From: Mactromeris polynyma
Taxonomy: Eukaryota > Mollusca > Bivalvia > Venerida > Mactridae
Length of the DNA stretch: 64,000 bases
Direction of reading: 5' to 3'
Assembly: GCA_032209605.1 (NCBI GenBank)
Contig: JASFXZ010000001.1
Span: 31,438,619 to 31,502,618 of the forward strand
Shown here: positions 1 through 12,659 of the stretch, in pieces
Numbering within the stretch: the stretch's first letter is position 1
Layout of the letters: every line of letters starts with the position of its first letter
Notes under the pieces: model-generated
The model's input: only the letters and a program-made list of their open reading frames with translations
Told to the model about the DNA's origin: nothing
Database searches by the model: none
Position numbers and translations under genes: made by a program

Positions 1-81
1 TGTATTGGCTGGTTTTCGTATCACGGAGCTGAAATGTTATGTTGTTATATTACACATTAATAATAAAACGTTATATAACAT

Positions 82-269
82 GAGCGTAGCTTAGCTGAAA
101 TAGATGTGTAGGCCTATGTTGAGGGGGGTCCTTTTGTAGCTAGACCGTCAGAGATGCGTTTTGCTGTATATTTCGTTCCGGTGAATATGCTTACAATCAC
201 ATCAAAAGCTTACATTAAATATCTTATTGCAGTTTATCCTTACTCGGCCTATAGGAATCTACGCCCCTG
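82..269 (+). repeat. short inverted-repeat element, copy 1
   Basis: It starts GAGCGTAGCTTAGCTG and ends GAATCTACGCCCCTG, so the ends are inverted copies of GGGGCGTAG. A second copy with the same internal order lies at 18080-18331. A non-autonomous DNA transposon is the simplest reading; the superfamily is not clear. Confidence 0.55.
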
Positions 270-1062
270 TATAAAAAGTGTTATATTATAACATTTTGTA
301 TATGCTTTATTTTTCAAAATCCAATAAGCCTTGCAGCCCATGAGGACAACATATTTACAAATATATACAATCATATGTAAACATATGCGGAGAAGATTAT
401 GTTATTACTTATAACAATGTAACATAAATATAATTACAATTCAAACAATCATATTATGTATATATAAATGTACGATGAAAAACACGTCCTTAGCACAATT
501 TGATAATGAGTATTCATTCAATACATCACGTATTATCAAGAGTTCAATACATCGAAAGATTAAAAACAAAACACAAAAACAAAAACCGCACAGTTTCCTG
601 TCGAAACGAAATACAGGAGACTATTGGTAAGTATATATCATTGATTGGTACCACATTGTATTTCCGTTCTATCGAAAAGAAAATATAGAACGATAATATT
701 GGCGGTATTTAAGTTTTACATGTTATAAGTTTATTTTTAAATATAATTGAAAACACATATTACAGGTCGAATACAACGTCGGCTAGATCAAAGATTGATT
801 GCTTTGTTTGTACAGAGAGATCCGTATGAGGAGTTTCGTTCCCAAAGACGATATGGATAGCTGTATAATAACAATATTACATAAAGTTTTAACTTACCTA
901 GACTTGTATCGGTTGTCTATTCACGTTTAAAAATGAAATACTATTAATAAATCTACTCACTACGTCCTGGGACCAATATAAACATATATATATTGGTCCC
1001 AGATAATAGTGAGAAAATATTGACTTATTTATTTTGTCTTGATTTTAATTTATTAAAAAGTG

Positions 1063-1134
1063 TGCGTCGGCCGGGACTCGAACCCGGATCGACTGCTTGG
1101 AAGGCAACCATGCTAACCTTTACACCACCGACGC
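1063..1134 (-). tRNA. tRNA-Gly (anticodon TCC)
   Basis: The reverse complement folds as a 72-nt cloverleaf without a CCA tail. The acceptor arms are GCGTCGG and CCGACGC with A as discriminator base. The anticodon loop is CTTCCAA and the T arm is CCGGG-TTCGAGT-CCCGG. The internal promoter boxes are intact, and the sequence is close to the usual animal tRNA-Gly(TCC). It stands alone, with no other tRNA nearby and no SINE-like tail, so it is read as a real gene and not a tRNA-derived repeat. Confidence 0.95.
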
Positions 1135-2199
1135 ATCGATACTGTCCAGTAGAGCAAGAACATGATTCATCACAAGATAAGAAATTGTCTGACAAGCAAT
1201 AAAAGTACAATGTGTGATGACATACATCACGGACCTATATACATGGATTCGCGACAGGCAGATATCCGTGAAACGGTAGGAACGAATAAAAAACCCATAA
1301 TCCTTAGCGCGCAATTACCCACAATCCTAAGCGCGCTCGGAAAGTATCGAAGATTGCCGATTTTTATCGATCGGCTAAAGTCGGCAAACTCCGTTCATTT
1401 CCGTCCGTTTCAGAAATGTCCGTGTAATTTACAAAATGAGATAAACAAGTTGGTAATTTTCCGCTTTAATTTTGATATTTTCATCGAAGTTTAATTGTTT
1501 TGTTGATGTTGTTTATTAATACATTTCCACGCTAATTTGATAGTTTGATAAGACTGCTGTGAAAACAATTTGGGTTAAATAATCTTTAAAAAGGTGTAAA
1601 GATCGACCAAACAATGGATGTAGACGCAAGCAATATGCCATCATGACATGTTTTATGTACACAAGTCTGCTATTTTCACCAGCACGAGGCGTAAATATCA
1701 ATATTAAAGTAGGTCAAATCCAGGTATTTATTGTCTGTGCAGCAATTCTTGTGACATCAATTTTATTTTGAGCAAGAATTAACATTCCAAGATGTTTGAA
1801 GTCGCTGGCTAAGTCTTTGAAGTAAATATTTTTGGATGACAGATGCAGTCCCATTGTGCAAATTACGAATTGAGATCAAAGATTGATATGACCTAATCGT
1901 TGAAATTATCAATGGGATTAATTATAACTAACAGGAAATGAACACATAATAAAGATCTCCTGGGGTTTTATGACTCTTGTGTTTTTACAGCTGACACATG
2001 GGGCATTTAGTGACCAGTAGGACTAATCTTCTGTCTAGGTGGCTTACGAATGGCAAAACAATTAGCATCAACCAATCAGATTAAATGAACCGTAAGAAAA
2101 ATTTATTAATTCATGTCAAATATCATTCGAATTTTGATATCAAAATTATATATCACTTAGGTTTTGAATACGATATATTAATCATTTTTCTACTTACCT

Positions 2200-2355
2200 A
2201 AATTGTTAACACCCAGTGCAAATGAAATATTAAATGAAGAAATAAAACCTTTTCTAGCTTCTCTAAATTTAAATTACCGTTGAAAGACAAGACAGACTCA
2301 AAAGTAAGTAACCAATACTGGTATGTCACCCTAATTTTATTTTTTCACTAATATT
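2200..2355 (+). repeat. dispersed repeat, inverted partner at 12.0-12.2 kb
   Basis: About 150 bp here matches the reverse complement of 12025-12185. Shared blocks include the AAATGAAATA region, the GAAAGACA region and AGTAACCAATAC. Divergence is moderate, with small gaps. No coding potential. Confidence 0.5.
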
Positions 2356-2891
2356 AACAAAATTATTGGATCAAATATTAATGCGAGTAATTATTGATGT
2401 TATAATTGTTTTAAGTTAAATAAGCATTTATTGCAAATTTAGCATCGATATATATAAATTGCAACTAATTAAAACAAGAATATAAGAAAGATATTTTGGT
2501 AGAAAATTGACTTGACCGCTTTCAAATTATTGGTGGAAATGACATTAAGCATGAATAATGCAGTCGGTAAGTCGTGGTCTAGTGGTTGAGGAGAATAAGT
2601 ACTTGTACTAAATGAATCAAGCATGTCCTTAGACATTGCAATAACACAACACACCTCAGTCCATCCAGTTTGAATAGATGCTAATTATATAGATACAATA
2701 TGCTTGCTCATTCTCATGAAGTCCAGTCATGAGTTGTGTACTGAGAATGTAGAGAAACATTTTGTTTGAATTTCAACCCAACAGTTGCAACCGTCTAAAG
2801 CTTGCACAAAGAATCTAGATGAAATCTAGCGGTGTAATTAGTATATAAATACTAGACTAATGCAGATATAGTGCCATATCTAGATAACTTA

Positions 2892-3238
2892 CAGTGTTTT
2901 TTTTGTGGCCGAAATTCGGACCCATTCCCCTCACTCAAAAGTATGTTTTTTTCCCCTTTTCTCAGTTAAAATTCCCCTCCTACAGCTTTTTTTTTAAATT
3001 GGAGATATGTTGCCAGTATTGTTCATATTTTTAGTCAGAAAGATAGAAACATTGACCTGTAATGAAACTAACCAATCTGTTAGCATATTTACATGTTTAC
3101 ATCACTGCAACAAAGAAGTGTAGTGAATATAGACATAGAAATGTATACTTTAAATGCACATTATTTTCCCCTCACAACGCTATTTTCCCCTATTTAAGGG
3201 CCCCGCCACCATTCCCCTAGAAGTGAAAAGAAAGACTG
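2892..3238 (+). mobile_element. hAT-like MITE with 5-bp target duplication, copy 1
   Basis: A 347-bp element with ends CAGTGTTTTTTTTG and AAAAGAAAGACTG (imperfect terminal inverted repeats). It is flanked on both sides by ACTTA (2887-2891 and 3239-3243). An inverted copy lies at 14755-15113 with its own 5-bp duplication. The CAGTGTTT terminus is typical of hAT elements, and a 5-bp duplication is known for the hAT5 group. It has no transposase frame, so it is non-autonomous. Confidence 0.75.
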
Positions 3239-4959
3239 ACTTAGTTGAAAAGGAAATCAAACACTATAACAGTAATTACAATTTTATTTCAAGAACTCTG
3301 CAATTCAACGCAAAATATTCAACAACGATAAAAACCACTAGTTAATGTAATACCACGGACCTACATACGGGTTTATAGGTCCGTGGTAATACTACACAAT
3401 TGTCTTTTACTTAGTCAATCACAGATTGAATTAATTTCAGTCACAAAATGATAAATGGATTAAAAATGTACAAGGAAAATTCCGGAGTATTTTCCAAGAA
3501 AAAATTCATATCAACTCATTGACGGATGTTTGTAAATTCACAGCATATTTCTTTTTGTAACCAAGTTGTCTTTTATGAGGCATCTTGTAAATATCCAGGA
3601 AACCTGAAACGATAAAGAAAATTTAACATTATATTAATATAGCAGATCCAAAACAATTTTATATTATAATGATATGACGATAAAGTGTATTTACATTTTT
3701 ATTATGTAATTGATATGTGTAAAAAGCTTTTCAAGCCCCACATTGGGTGCACTTTCCCCCCTTGAATTACTTAAATGGTGGCAGTGTTTGACGATTGAGC
3801 CTCAAATTTATGCCGGAAGAGGGAGGAGTGTAGTGCTGTAGGGTTAGACGGCCATCCGGTAAGTTTAGTCGGTAGAGAGCCATAATAGTATTTAGCATCA
3901 GCTGATGGATTACACGAGATGTTATCATATTATAACCAACATGTATCCGAAATATATATCCGAACTTCTATACAACAAAATTGATACCGTAAAAGTGCAA
4001 TTATTGATTTATATAATAATAATTCTAAACAAAAAGATGATAAATAACGGAAAACAAAATAAATCAAGCTAACGACGGGAATAAATTACGTTCTATAACG
4101 GACTTTTTAACCAAGTATGTAATTTACGGATCGCCTGTAAATCGAAATTTCAGTCGATTAGACGACGCTCGTTTCGTCGAACAACTAGGTGTTGAACCAA
4201 AAAATGCATACAAGCAAACAACAGGATAAACTCAAAATATATAAATACCATTACGAAATGTTTAGCTGTAGTAATCATCACGATTTCGGCGGGTCAAAAA
4301 GTGAAATTCTCTCGATTCAGAAACAAGATGGCGGACATCGCAATTTTTTCTCATCATTTGGTAAACATTTTAGAGGTGTTCCGATTGTTAAATCTCGGCT
4401 GGGAAATCTCGCCGTTGCCGTCATTTCAAGCAAGTTCAGCACAAATATCAGTCTGTCGCGAATCCATGTATATAGGTCCGTGCATACATATATGAATCGT
4501 TGTCAACTAAACAAAACAAATTGACGATCAAGTAAGCTACATATAGATACATACCACGGGCATTTTAAGCATTATATGATACAATTTAAACGTGATCTGA
4601 TTTTCGGAGATAACCTTAATACATATAGGGCCTACACTGTCATCCAAAAGTTTCTTAACACTTGAATATTTTGAATTTCGTTACGTTTCTTACAGAATTT
4701 CAAATAAACATGTATGACCATGAAGTAAAATTATTCATATCACTTCTGGGATTGATAGTTTAGAATTAACAGTGTGCACATCTTGGCAGCAGCATCAATG
4801 CTGTGTTAAAAAGCATTTTCGATGTATTGCATGTGAAACAAATATGAAAATACATTAATTGCAATGGGAATGTGTCTAAATGATCTACGTGTATTTTCAT
4901 AATTCGAAAAAGTTCTTGAAACGCACTTTAGTTTTTTCTAGCTACGCCAGGGCAACATG

Positions 4960-5285
4960 AGGGCTTTCAGCGCTTTGATTTATTGAAGAGACACCATACC
5001 ATATTTTACTGTTTTATTACATTTAATTTTAGAATTGTTTATCTGTCGTTAATTTCAAATGAGGGGCCAAGGCAATCTCATTGAAATAGCCCCTAACTTA
5101 AGCTCCATTTCTTTTCCCAGTTAGCGTATATAATAGGAGCGTGCGACTGGAGCGGATGTTAATAAAATTGTGGACAAGGTGGATTATTATCGTCAGAAAG
5201 GTTGTTGGTAGTTATTATTAATACGACGGTACTTGCATTGTTGAATTTTCATTCACAGTTAAACAATGACTATAAACCCATGTAT
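4960..5285 (+). repeat. diverged dispersed repeat, partner at 35.2-35.4 kb
   Basis: Shares an ordered series of blocks with 35205-35420: ACCATACCATAT, a TTTTAATTTTAG block, a TCTGTCGT block and GAATTTTCATTCAC. Substitutions and gaps are frequent, so both are old copies. Ends not resolved. Confidence 0.4.
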
Positions 5286-5322
5286 CCCAGTATAAAGTTT
5301 GTTCGGTAATACACTTACCCTG

Positions 5323-5463
5323 CCCTGCGTTCAGTTACGGCTATCAGCCCTATCGTTTCGTAACGTTTTGCAATTTGGTTCCCGTGTGTAGCCAATGTGC
5401 TATATGGTGGGCAAGGGATAAAATACAAAACGTTCGCCACTGATAGCTTAACTGAACGCAGGG
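5323..5463 (+). repeat. MITE with CCCTGCGTTCAGTTA ends, copy 1
   Basis: Ends CCCTGCGTTCAGTTACGGCT and AGCTTAACTGAACGCAGGG are inverted repeats around a 100-bp centre. A related copy lies at 61595-61737. Non-coding. Confidence 0.6.
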
Positions 5464-5799
5464 ATGTCATTTTTTTTGTTTATGCGTTTAGTTTTATGAC
5501 GTTTTTTCAACCTTATTTAAGTTAAATAATTATATGGCGGTCAGTTGACCTATAAGTCCTTATTTGTGTTCCTTGGTATCAAACCAGAACTAACATGTTG
5601 TCTCACAAACAACATCCTTACATCAAATACCTAAATACTGGTATTTAGGTCTTTGCTTACATGTATCAGAGGTGGCGGACAAAATGACTTTGGATCCGTC
5701 CAATTGTCACCTGGGACCATTACCAATATATATTGTATATATTGGTCCCAGTTGTCACGGAGTATCTAAGCCTCTCTCTGGATTCAAACCTACCACGTC

Positions 5800-5971
5800 C
5801 AGCCCTTTTTACGGCAAATTTCGGGCCGATATTGGCCCCCATTCCCCAAAGAAAAATGTATATATTTCTTCCCTACTTAGAAAGAAAATTTCACTTCAGT
5901 AAAATTATTTAATTTTTAGTCTTAAAATACCCCGATCAAAAGGACCCGCCATACTTCCCTTAAAAGTGAAA
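5800..5971 (+). repeat. possible diverged relative of the 2892 hAT-like MITE
   Basis: It has a CCCCCATTCCCC block near the left end and a GGACCCGCCAT block followed by AAAAGTGAAACTG near the right end, in the same order as the elements at 2892 and 14755. The middle is not alignable by eye and no target duplication is visible. Confidence 0.35.
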
Positions 5972-6299
5972 CTGATGGCTGACATCCGGAGCGACAGTCA
6001 CGTGCTCCTTTTACTGAGGAATATTTGAAGAATGTACTTATCTTTCAACGTTTACGAAATGAGATGCAAGTAAGTTCAGTACAAAATGTGTAAATAAGTC
6101 AGCGCCGTTTAGCAACTGCGTGATAAATGGTAGGTATGGGCCTACCATGGTTTCCTAGTTTTCAGTGTCATATATTCTACTCAGCAAAACAAACGCCCCT
6201 ATTTCAACACCGGTGTATGTAGTACAATTATCTTATAGCACGGACATGGTTTATATGTCCGTGCTTACAGTGATCATTTTCATCCCAAGCTCTCTTTCT

Positions 6300-8690
6300 G
6301 AATGCAAACAATGTTTGGAAAACCAAATCCTTGAAACCTAACACTCAGCATGCCAACATACACCACAAGTTCACTGACATCCTAGATGACCACGGACTAC
6401 TACAAATGGTAGAAGAACCAACAAGAGAATCAAACACACTGGATCTCATAATTACAAACCACCCAAACTGCTTCATCAGGGTTGAAACAATACCTGACAT
6501 ATCTGACCATGACATAGTCTTTGCAGAATTAAAAACCATACCAACTAAACAAACCCAAAAGCCAACAAAAATATCACTATACAAAAAAGCAAAGTGGGAA
6601 AACATCAGAGAAGATCTAAGATCAATAAACGAAGAAATAACCAAGATGAACGATCAAGATAGGGGCACACAAGAAATGTGGGACAATTTTCAGGACAAAC
6701 TCGAGAATACTGTAAATGCCAACATACCACAGAAAACAGCCAGAACAAAAGACGGTAAACCTTGGATTACGGCAGACATCAGACGCCTAATTCGAAAACG
6801 GGATAAACATTACAAGAAAAAAAAGAAATCGGCTGATCCTAAACATAACAGCAAATATAAGGAACTAAAAAGACTGGTGCAGAGAGAAATTAGACGGGCT
6901 TATTGGAAATACATAGAGGACATTATAACACCGGATCCCAAGGACGACACAAAATCTAACTGTATGAAGCGTTTCTGGACATTCATAAAACACAAAAGAT
7001 CTGATGGAAATCAAATACCACCTTTGATGAGTAATGGTGTACTCAATCCAGACCCAGTTGAAAAGGCAAACATCTTGAATAAACAGTTTCAATCAGCATT
7101 CTCCGATAAAATAAACTTCACTGACACAGAATTTAAAGACCGCTGCGACATGACAAACGATTTCTACCCTTCACTGCAGGGCCTAAACATCACTGAAAAT
7201 GGAATAGAAAAATTATTATCAAATCTGAACTCATACAAGGCTGCTGGTCCAGACACTATTACATCAAGGGTGCTAAAAGAACTTTCATCAGATATTGCGC
7301 CTATATTAACAACTATCTTCAGGCGGTCCTACGAAACAGGTGACTTGCCAAATATATGGAGGAGAGCAAATGTAAGTCCGATATTAAAGAAGGGAAAACG
7401 GTTTGACGCAGTAAACTACCGTCCTGTCTCACTTACCTGCATTTGCTGCAAAATCATGGAACATACTGTAACAAGCCACATAATGACCCATGCTGACAAA
7501 CATAAAATACTTTATCCCCTACAACATGGATTCAGGAGAGGCCTATCCTGTGAAACACAACTGATTGACTTTATCAATGATATCACCATAAACATGGATG
7601 CAGGGAAACAAACTGACTGCCTAATTATGGATTTTTCAAAGACCTTCGATAAAGTAAGTCACAGCCTACTTGCACACAAACTGGATCATTATGGCATCAG
7701 AGGGAAAACCAACCAATGGATCCAAAATTTCCTTTCTGACAGGAAACAAGTGGTAGTTGTAGAAGGGGGAAAGTCTGAAACAATTAACGTAGAATCAGGC
7801 GTCCCACAAGGTTCAGTACTCGGACCCAGTTTGTTCCTCTTCTACATAAATGACATACCAGAAGGTATTCGCTCAAGGGTTATGCCGACGATACAATAGT
7901 ATACCTGACCATTACATCAGACAGTGACCACTTACAGGAGGACCTCAATAAACTGGCAATCTGAGAAACAAAATGGAAAATGGCCTTTCATCCTGATAAA
8001 TGCAATGTATTGACAATATCAAGAAAACGCAAGCCTATTGCGCGAGAGTACACACTGCATGGCCAAACCCTTCAGTCTGCAAATCCCTAGTTAGACCAAC
8101 ATTGGAGTATGCATATACAGTCTGGGACCCTTTCCAGCAGAACAACAAACACCGGCTGGAAATGGTACAAAGAAGAGCAGCAAGATACGTCACTAAAGAT
8201 ATCACAAAACCTCATCTGTTAGTGACATGATCGACCAACTTGGATGGAAAACCTTTGAAGATCGAAGGAAAATATCCAGACTAACCATGATGCACAAACT
8301 TGCCAACGGGACGGTCAATGTTGACACAGATAACATTCTTATTCCACCAGATAGACTATCCCGTAACATTAACATCAACGGTTTTCAAGTACCATTGTGT
8401 AGAACAGAAGTGAGGAAAGAATCTTTTCCCCCAAGAACGATGAGAGACTGGAATGCCCTACCACATGTCACCACCAGTACTGGTAGTCTTGAATGTTTCA
8501 AGACTCACCTACATAAGACGATCTAGACCACCGTCCAGGATGTTTTTAAATCTCACTGTATATATAGAATGTCTAGCACAATCCTTTCTTGTTCTTTATA
8601 AATTATTTACATGCGCATCCAAAAGTGGCAGAATATTCAGTTTATTGATGGTGGCCGCGTAATGGTAGAAGTAGAAGAAGTGATAATTTT
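6300..8690 (+). mobile_element. CR1/jockey-type non-LTR retrotransposon, 5' truncated and decayed
   Basis: The element holds the C-terminal end of an endonuclease domain, a reverse transcriptase, and the conserved C-terminal region, followed by a short 3' tail ending in GTAGAAGTAGAAGAAG-type repeats near 8670. The ORF1 part and most of the endonuclease are absent, as expected for 5' truncation during target-primed reverse transcription. The exact ends were not defined because no target duplication is visible. Confidence 0.8.
6331..8526 (+). pseudogene. broken reverse transcriptase (LINE ORF2)
   Basis: The first open frame (6331-7899, 522 codons) begins inside the endonuclease domain, with the [10 protein letters not shown] segment at about residues 58-67. 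It runs through the RT fingers ([25 protein letters not shown]), motif A (DFSKTFDKV, containing a catalytic Asp) and [10 protein letters not shown] frameshift then precedes the catalytic YADD motif, which is read in another frame from 7881 (YADDTIVYL). Downstream in that frame, a Trp codon has become TGA (about 7962). A deletion removes the segment before SLVRPTLEYA, and the rest follows in two more frames (8085-8230 and 8227-8526, containing WNALP). At least three lesions make it inactive. Family level is CR1/jockey group; the exact clade is not certain. Confidence 0.85.
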
Positions 8691-9616
8691 AGCTCGAACT
8701 TTCTATGCTGTGGCCAACATTTAATACCTTTGAACATGACCTTATTTTGGACGAAACTGAATATGTTCACGCAGTGCAGCCATAATAAGATTATTAATGG
8801 GAAACTTGAACGACAAGTTTTAAGCACCATTTGTGTAATTTTTCGGACTAGAACATCCCAAGCCGTCACTATAAAATGTAAGGGAGATAACCTCTGTCGG
8901 GATATATTGTCGGTGATGTAAAGTTTACCTCCCTTGAACAACAAGTTTTTTACAGTGTTTACTATCATATCTTGTAGTAGTCTTGGCCCACTTCAATAAG
9001 ATCATTTGTTCTTTTTCATGTGTAAATCTATTTGTAAAATTAAACATTCAGAAGTGTTTAGTACTTTTTAAGCGTCACTTTTGTCTTACGAGAATAGTGG
9101 TTTGCGCATGCGCTTAAATAGTTGCAAAACATCCGGAAAATCTGGGAGGGGCGAACTTGGAATTTTACATTTATTTGGTAAGACATTTTTTTTACAGGGT
9201 TTGCTAATATAATCTGTCGTGAGTTCAGTGGCAGTTATTGCAATACATGATACTTAATGTGAATATAAAGGCTAGCAATGATGACACTTCTTCTTTTGGT
9301 CTTGAAAAATATTATAATAATTCGTCTACGAAACGTTTCGTACCCATAAACTAGTCCAAACAATTAGACAACGATGCTAGATCCTTCACGTTTACCTTCA
9401 TTTTTCAATATTTGTTTTTTTATCTTTCATATTTTACTTTCATTGTCAAGCATGGAGTCTAAAAACATCTCGTCAAAAACGCGTCGCAAAGTCGGTCTCG
9501 GCACAAATTTAAACACTTGGATTATATTGTTTTATCCAGGTCTAGTAATCTAGCCCTGTTTTATCACATGTTTTTCGTATAGATATGTCAAATGCTGCCA
9601 ACATCTGATTAAGTTA

Positions 9617-9920
9617 TGCACCAGTCAATTGTAACCACGGCCCCCCCCCCCAGTTCCGGGGGATAGCGGGGGAAATGGGCCGTGTATTTACCTTCCATGT
9701 GCCCCCGCAGTGCCGAGTGAATGCGGTGGTTTTCGCTCCGAAAGCGGGGAATAATAGGCCTTACCTAGGATGTCCCCGGGGTGCGGGGGCAGTTGGCAGG
9801 GATTTTACCGGCAGTCTGTCCCGCAGGGTGGGGATTTTAACAGGGATTGGCTGGACCGAAAGTCAAAGTCCCCTCTATTCCCCGGACCTGGGGGGGCCAT
9901 GGTTACAATTGACTGGTGCA
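9617..9920. mobile_element. GC-rich MITE flanked by TTA
   Basis: A 304-bp element with near-perfect inverted ends of about 30 bp: TGCACCAGTCAATTGTAACC at the left and its complement at the right, followed inward by runs of C and G. TTA flanks both sides (9614-9616 and 9921-9923). Its base composition is much richer in G and C than its surroundings. A 3-bp TTA duplication fits PIF/Harbinger, but the terminal bases do not look typical, so the superfamily is open. Open frames inside it are not credible genes. Confidence 0.7.
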
Positions 9921-11403
9921 TTACATGCATAATATCAACGAAAAACGCAAAAAAATGGCAATGTACACGATGTTATTATTAACAACACGCTGTATGTCAC
10001 CGTCCACCATTACATAGATTATATAGAGATGTTTAATTACTCGACTACCCATCGTATTTAAACTCAATTTGCATTACCAAGGCGAGTGTTTTATTCATGG
10101 TTTTTGTTGTAACTGTACCATAATGGATTTATTACTGTGTCATAAGTTTTTTTGGTGAAATATTTGTCCCAACCAAATTTCAATCGGCCCCTATATAAAA
10201 AGTGCTATGGGAAAATGATGATATCCCACATGGCTCCGCATCCTGGCTCTGTTGATTATCTCTTAAATGTCCATGAAATTACCTATTAATCTGTGTAATT
10301 CTTAATTGTCTAAATATAGTGATTTAAAAATGTATTAATTAAGACTTCTTTAAAGTTTTAAATATGAAGATTACAATTTACAGTACAGTAGAATTCCGCT
10401 ATTAAGACCACCTTCCGTACTTTTGCTAAATGGTCTTAATAGCGGAGTGGTCTTAATAGTGAAATGACTTTGCAGACCTATCTGTCATAAAAGACAATAT
10501 TCTAGTGTTATCCTATCCATACTTTCTTCTGCTTTATGTACAGTAAATATGTAAGATAAACAAAATGAGAGAAAAAAAAAAAAACTTGCATATTTCTTAA
10601 ATGTATTTGCATCATATTTGTAAACTATTATTGAAACAGAAAACATTTATAGCATTTTTATATACATGTACAACACAAAATGTTCATCACATAACCCTCC
10701 ATGAATTCAGCTTTCCGTTTAAGGATGGTCTGCACCTGAAAAAAAAACAATAATAAAAACATTAAAAACAACATTTTAAATGAGTCATTTCATATATCTT
10801 GCAAAAAAAATTAAACTGAATGGTCAGCCACAATCAATCAGTTGGAAAGTAAGAATTATTTCAGGCTTATAAATTAATCAGTCTTAACAGAAACGAGATT
10901 GGTAAATTAATGACACTTTTTATTTTTTATCTTGTGCAGAAGAATTAGATGAATGAGAATCAACCAATCAAAACAATATTGATTTACTCGCGAATTAATT
11001 GCCCAGGTGCAGATCATCATAATTACTGAAGACAATGACAAAACCCAAATGTGTAAAAACATACTGTACATGTCGTGCAAATAAGTCTGCAGTTTGGTCC
11101 GTAAGTTCTCAAAATTACAATCGGCGGTCCCATCAAATGATGTTACCTCAATAGATTACGTTTATTTATTCTTACCTGTCAATTACATCCTTTTGTTAAC
11201 CAATTGACCCTTCCTCAGATTTTTGATTGACAGGCCGATTGGCCAATCAGATAACGGGATTTCGACACACCCCCAGCAGCTCGCTTACCTTAGACAAACC
11301 TTAGACAAACAGGAAGAGATTATCGCGCGATAAAAAATAAGGTTTTATAGATTTCTGATGATGATAGCATTGTGATTATATTATATTATGTTTATATGTG
11401 ACA

Positions 11404-11517
11404 ATGGTGAAAAGATGCAGCTACGTTTTGTGTTATTCGGACAACAGACATCCGGAGAGACTAGAAAAAATGAAATATTTATTTATATCGGCTTTACTGG
11501 GAGGGGACAGACATTAG
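11404..11517 (+). CDS. short frame resembling the start of a THAP zinc finger
   Basis: The 37-codon frame begins MVKRCSYVLCYSDNRHPERL. An early C-x4-C followed by a short basic loop is how THAP DNA-binding domains often start. THAP domains occur in P-element and Kolobok transposases. The second half of the domain (C-x2-H and the AVPTIF-like end) is not in this frame, so it is either the first exon of a transposase gene or a relic. The resemblance is by eye only. Confidence 0.25.
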   Translation: MVKRCSYVLCYSDNRHPERLEKMKYLFISALLGGDRH

Positions 11518-12024
11518 ACATTAATGAAAAGCATAACCCTAGAAGATAAAGAAACAAAATGTAACAACTTAAAATATGTTTGTTTTACATACATATGCAA
11601 GCAACAACAAACTGTTAAATAATTTTACACTGATTTACGCAGCTAAATTCTTGATTAATTATGTCATTCGAATCAATAATTAGAAAGCAGTGAAGGTTTA
11701 TTTCACCAAACTATCATTCTCATCTTCTGGTTTTAATAAGTTGCAATTTATATAATGTCTGATATGGTCAAAATATCTGCGTGTTGAATGAACATTATTA
11801 TTATTTTGATAAACTACAATATTTGACTTTTACCAGCATTTAGGTAAGTATTGATTAGGGCGGACATTACTTTATAAATTATTTATAAAGGCCTAGTTTG
11901 TAAAACAAAAAATGCCCAGAATCAATTATAACATCAATAATTATTGAGATTAAAATATAGTATAAGAGAGAGAGAATACGTAACTACAGTGAAAGCCACA
12001 TACATAAGACAATGCAGAAAAAAA

Positions 12025-12185
12025 TATTTTTATTTTTGTTAATACTAGTGAAAAATGAAAATACAGGTGATTTACTGGTATTGGTTACTCATTGTCGAGT
12101 ATGTCTTTCAAACGTAATTTAGAAAGAGTTAGAAAAGTTCTAATTTCTTCATTATTTCATTTACACTGGTGTTTACAGTTCATGA
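12025..12185 (-). repeat. inverted partner of the 2200 repeat
   Basis: Reverse complement matches 2200-2355. Just upstream, 11955-12010 shares the GAGAGAATACGTAACTACAG block and the following AAAGCCACAT with 34148-34195. Confidence 0.45.
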
Positions 12186-12659
12186 TAGGGCAGAAATTAG
12201 TAATATATCGTGTTTAAACCCTAAAAATCACACCCATGTTGAATAAAGTTCTAAAATAATATACACATTTTATAACATTCAACACAGACCTGATCAATGG
12301 TATTTTAGTAAAAGTCTATAGAAATATTTGACACTTCATAACTGTACTGTATATAGGTGTCAGATGATGACAGGAAGCACTGATTGGATGTATATTGGAT
12401 TCCAACTGGGGAAGACAAAGAGAAATGCTGATTATGGGTCTGGACAAGATTGATATCTAGATAGTGCAAACAGGGGACAATATTGTTTAGGCCTATTGCG
12501 TAATATTATATAATTTGTCCGAGCCAAAACTGGCCTTGTTTCTTTAAGGCATAATTTCTGGAATGTTTAGAAATATGTGTTGAATGATTTATTGATGATT
12601 TGAGAAATAATCCTAATATTGTAATGTCTGTCCACTCTCTAAATTATTTATTAAACAGA

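Larger units (their letters stand above)
270..6300. other. intergenic, repeat-rich, no protein gene seen
   Basis: Apart from the tRNA-Gly gene and the repeats listed separately, I find no exon with family resemblance. The short open frames here (for example around 1162-1494 and 4189-4524) look random in composition. Short perfect palindromes occur at 967-1002 and 5711-5751 (both with CTGGGACCA arms), and at 3351-3388 and 6238-6264 (CACGGAC arms). These look like remnants of two small foldback families. Confidence 0.5.

Noticed and set aside
4189..4524. 111-aa frame at 4.2 kb
   Set aside because: Unbiased composition, overlaps a sequence related to the 1.2 kb repeat end (GCACGGACC region); no homology recognised.
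8642..8968. 108-aa minus frame after the LINE
   Set aside because: Overlaps the LINE 3' tail repeats; no start or splice support and no recognised domain.
9675..9982. Two Gly/Pro-rich frames at 9.7-10.0 kb
   Set aside because: Both are frames within the GC-rich MITE at 9617-9920.
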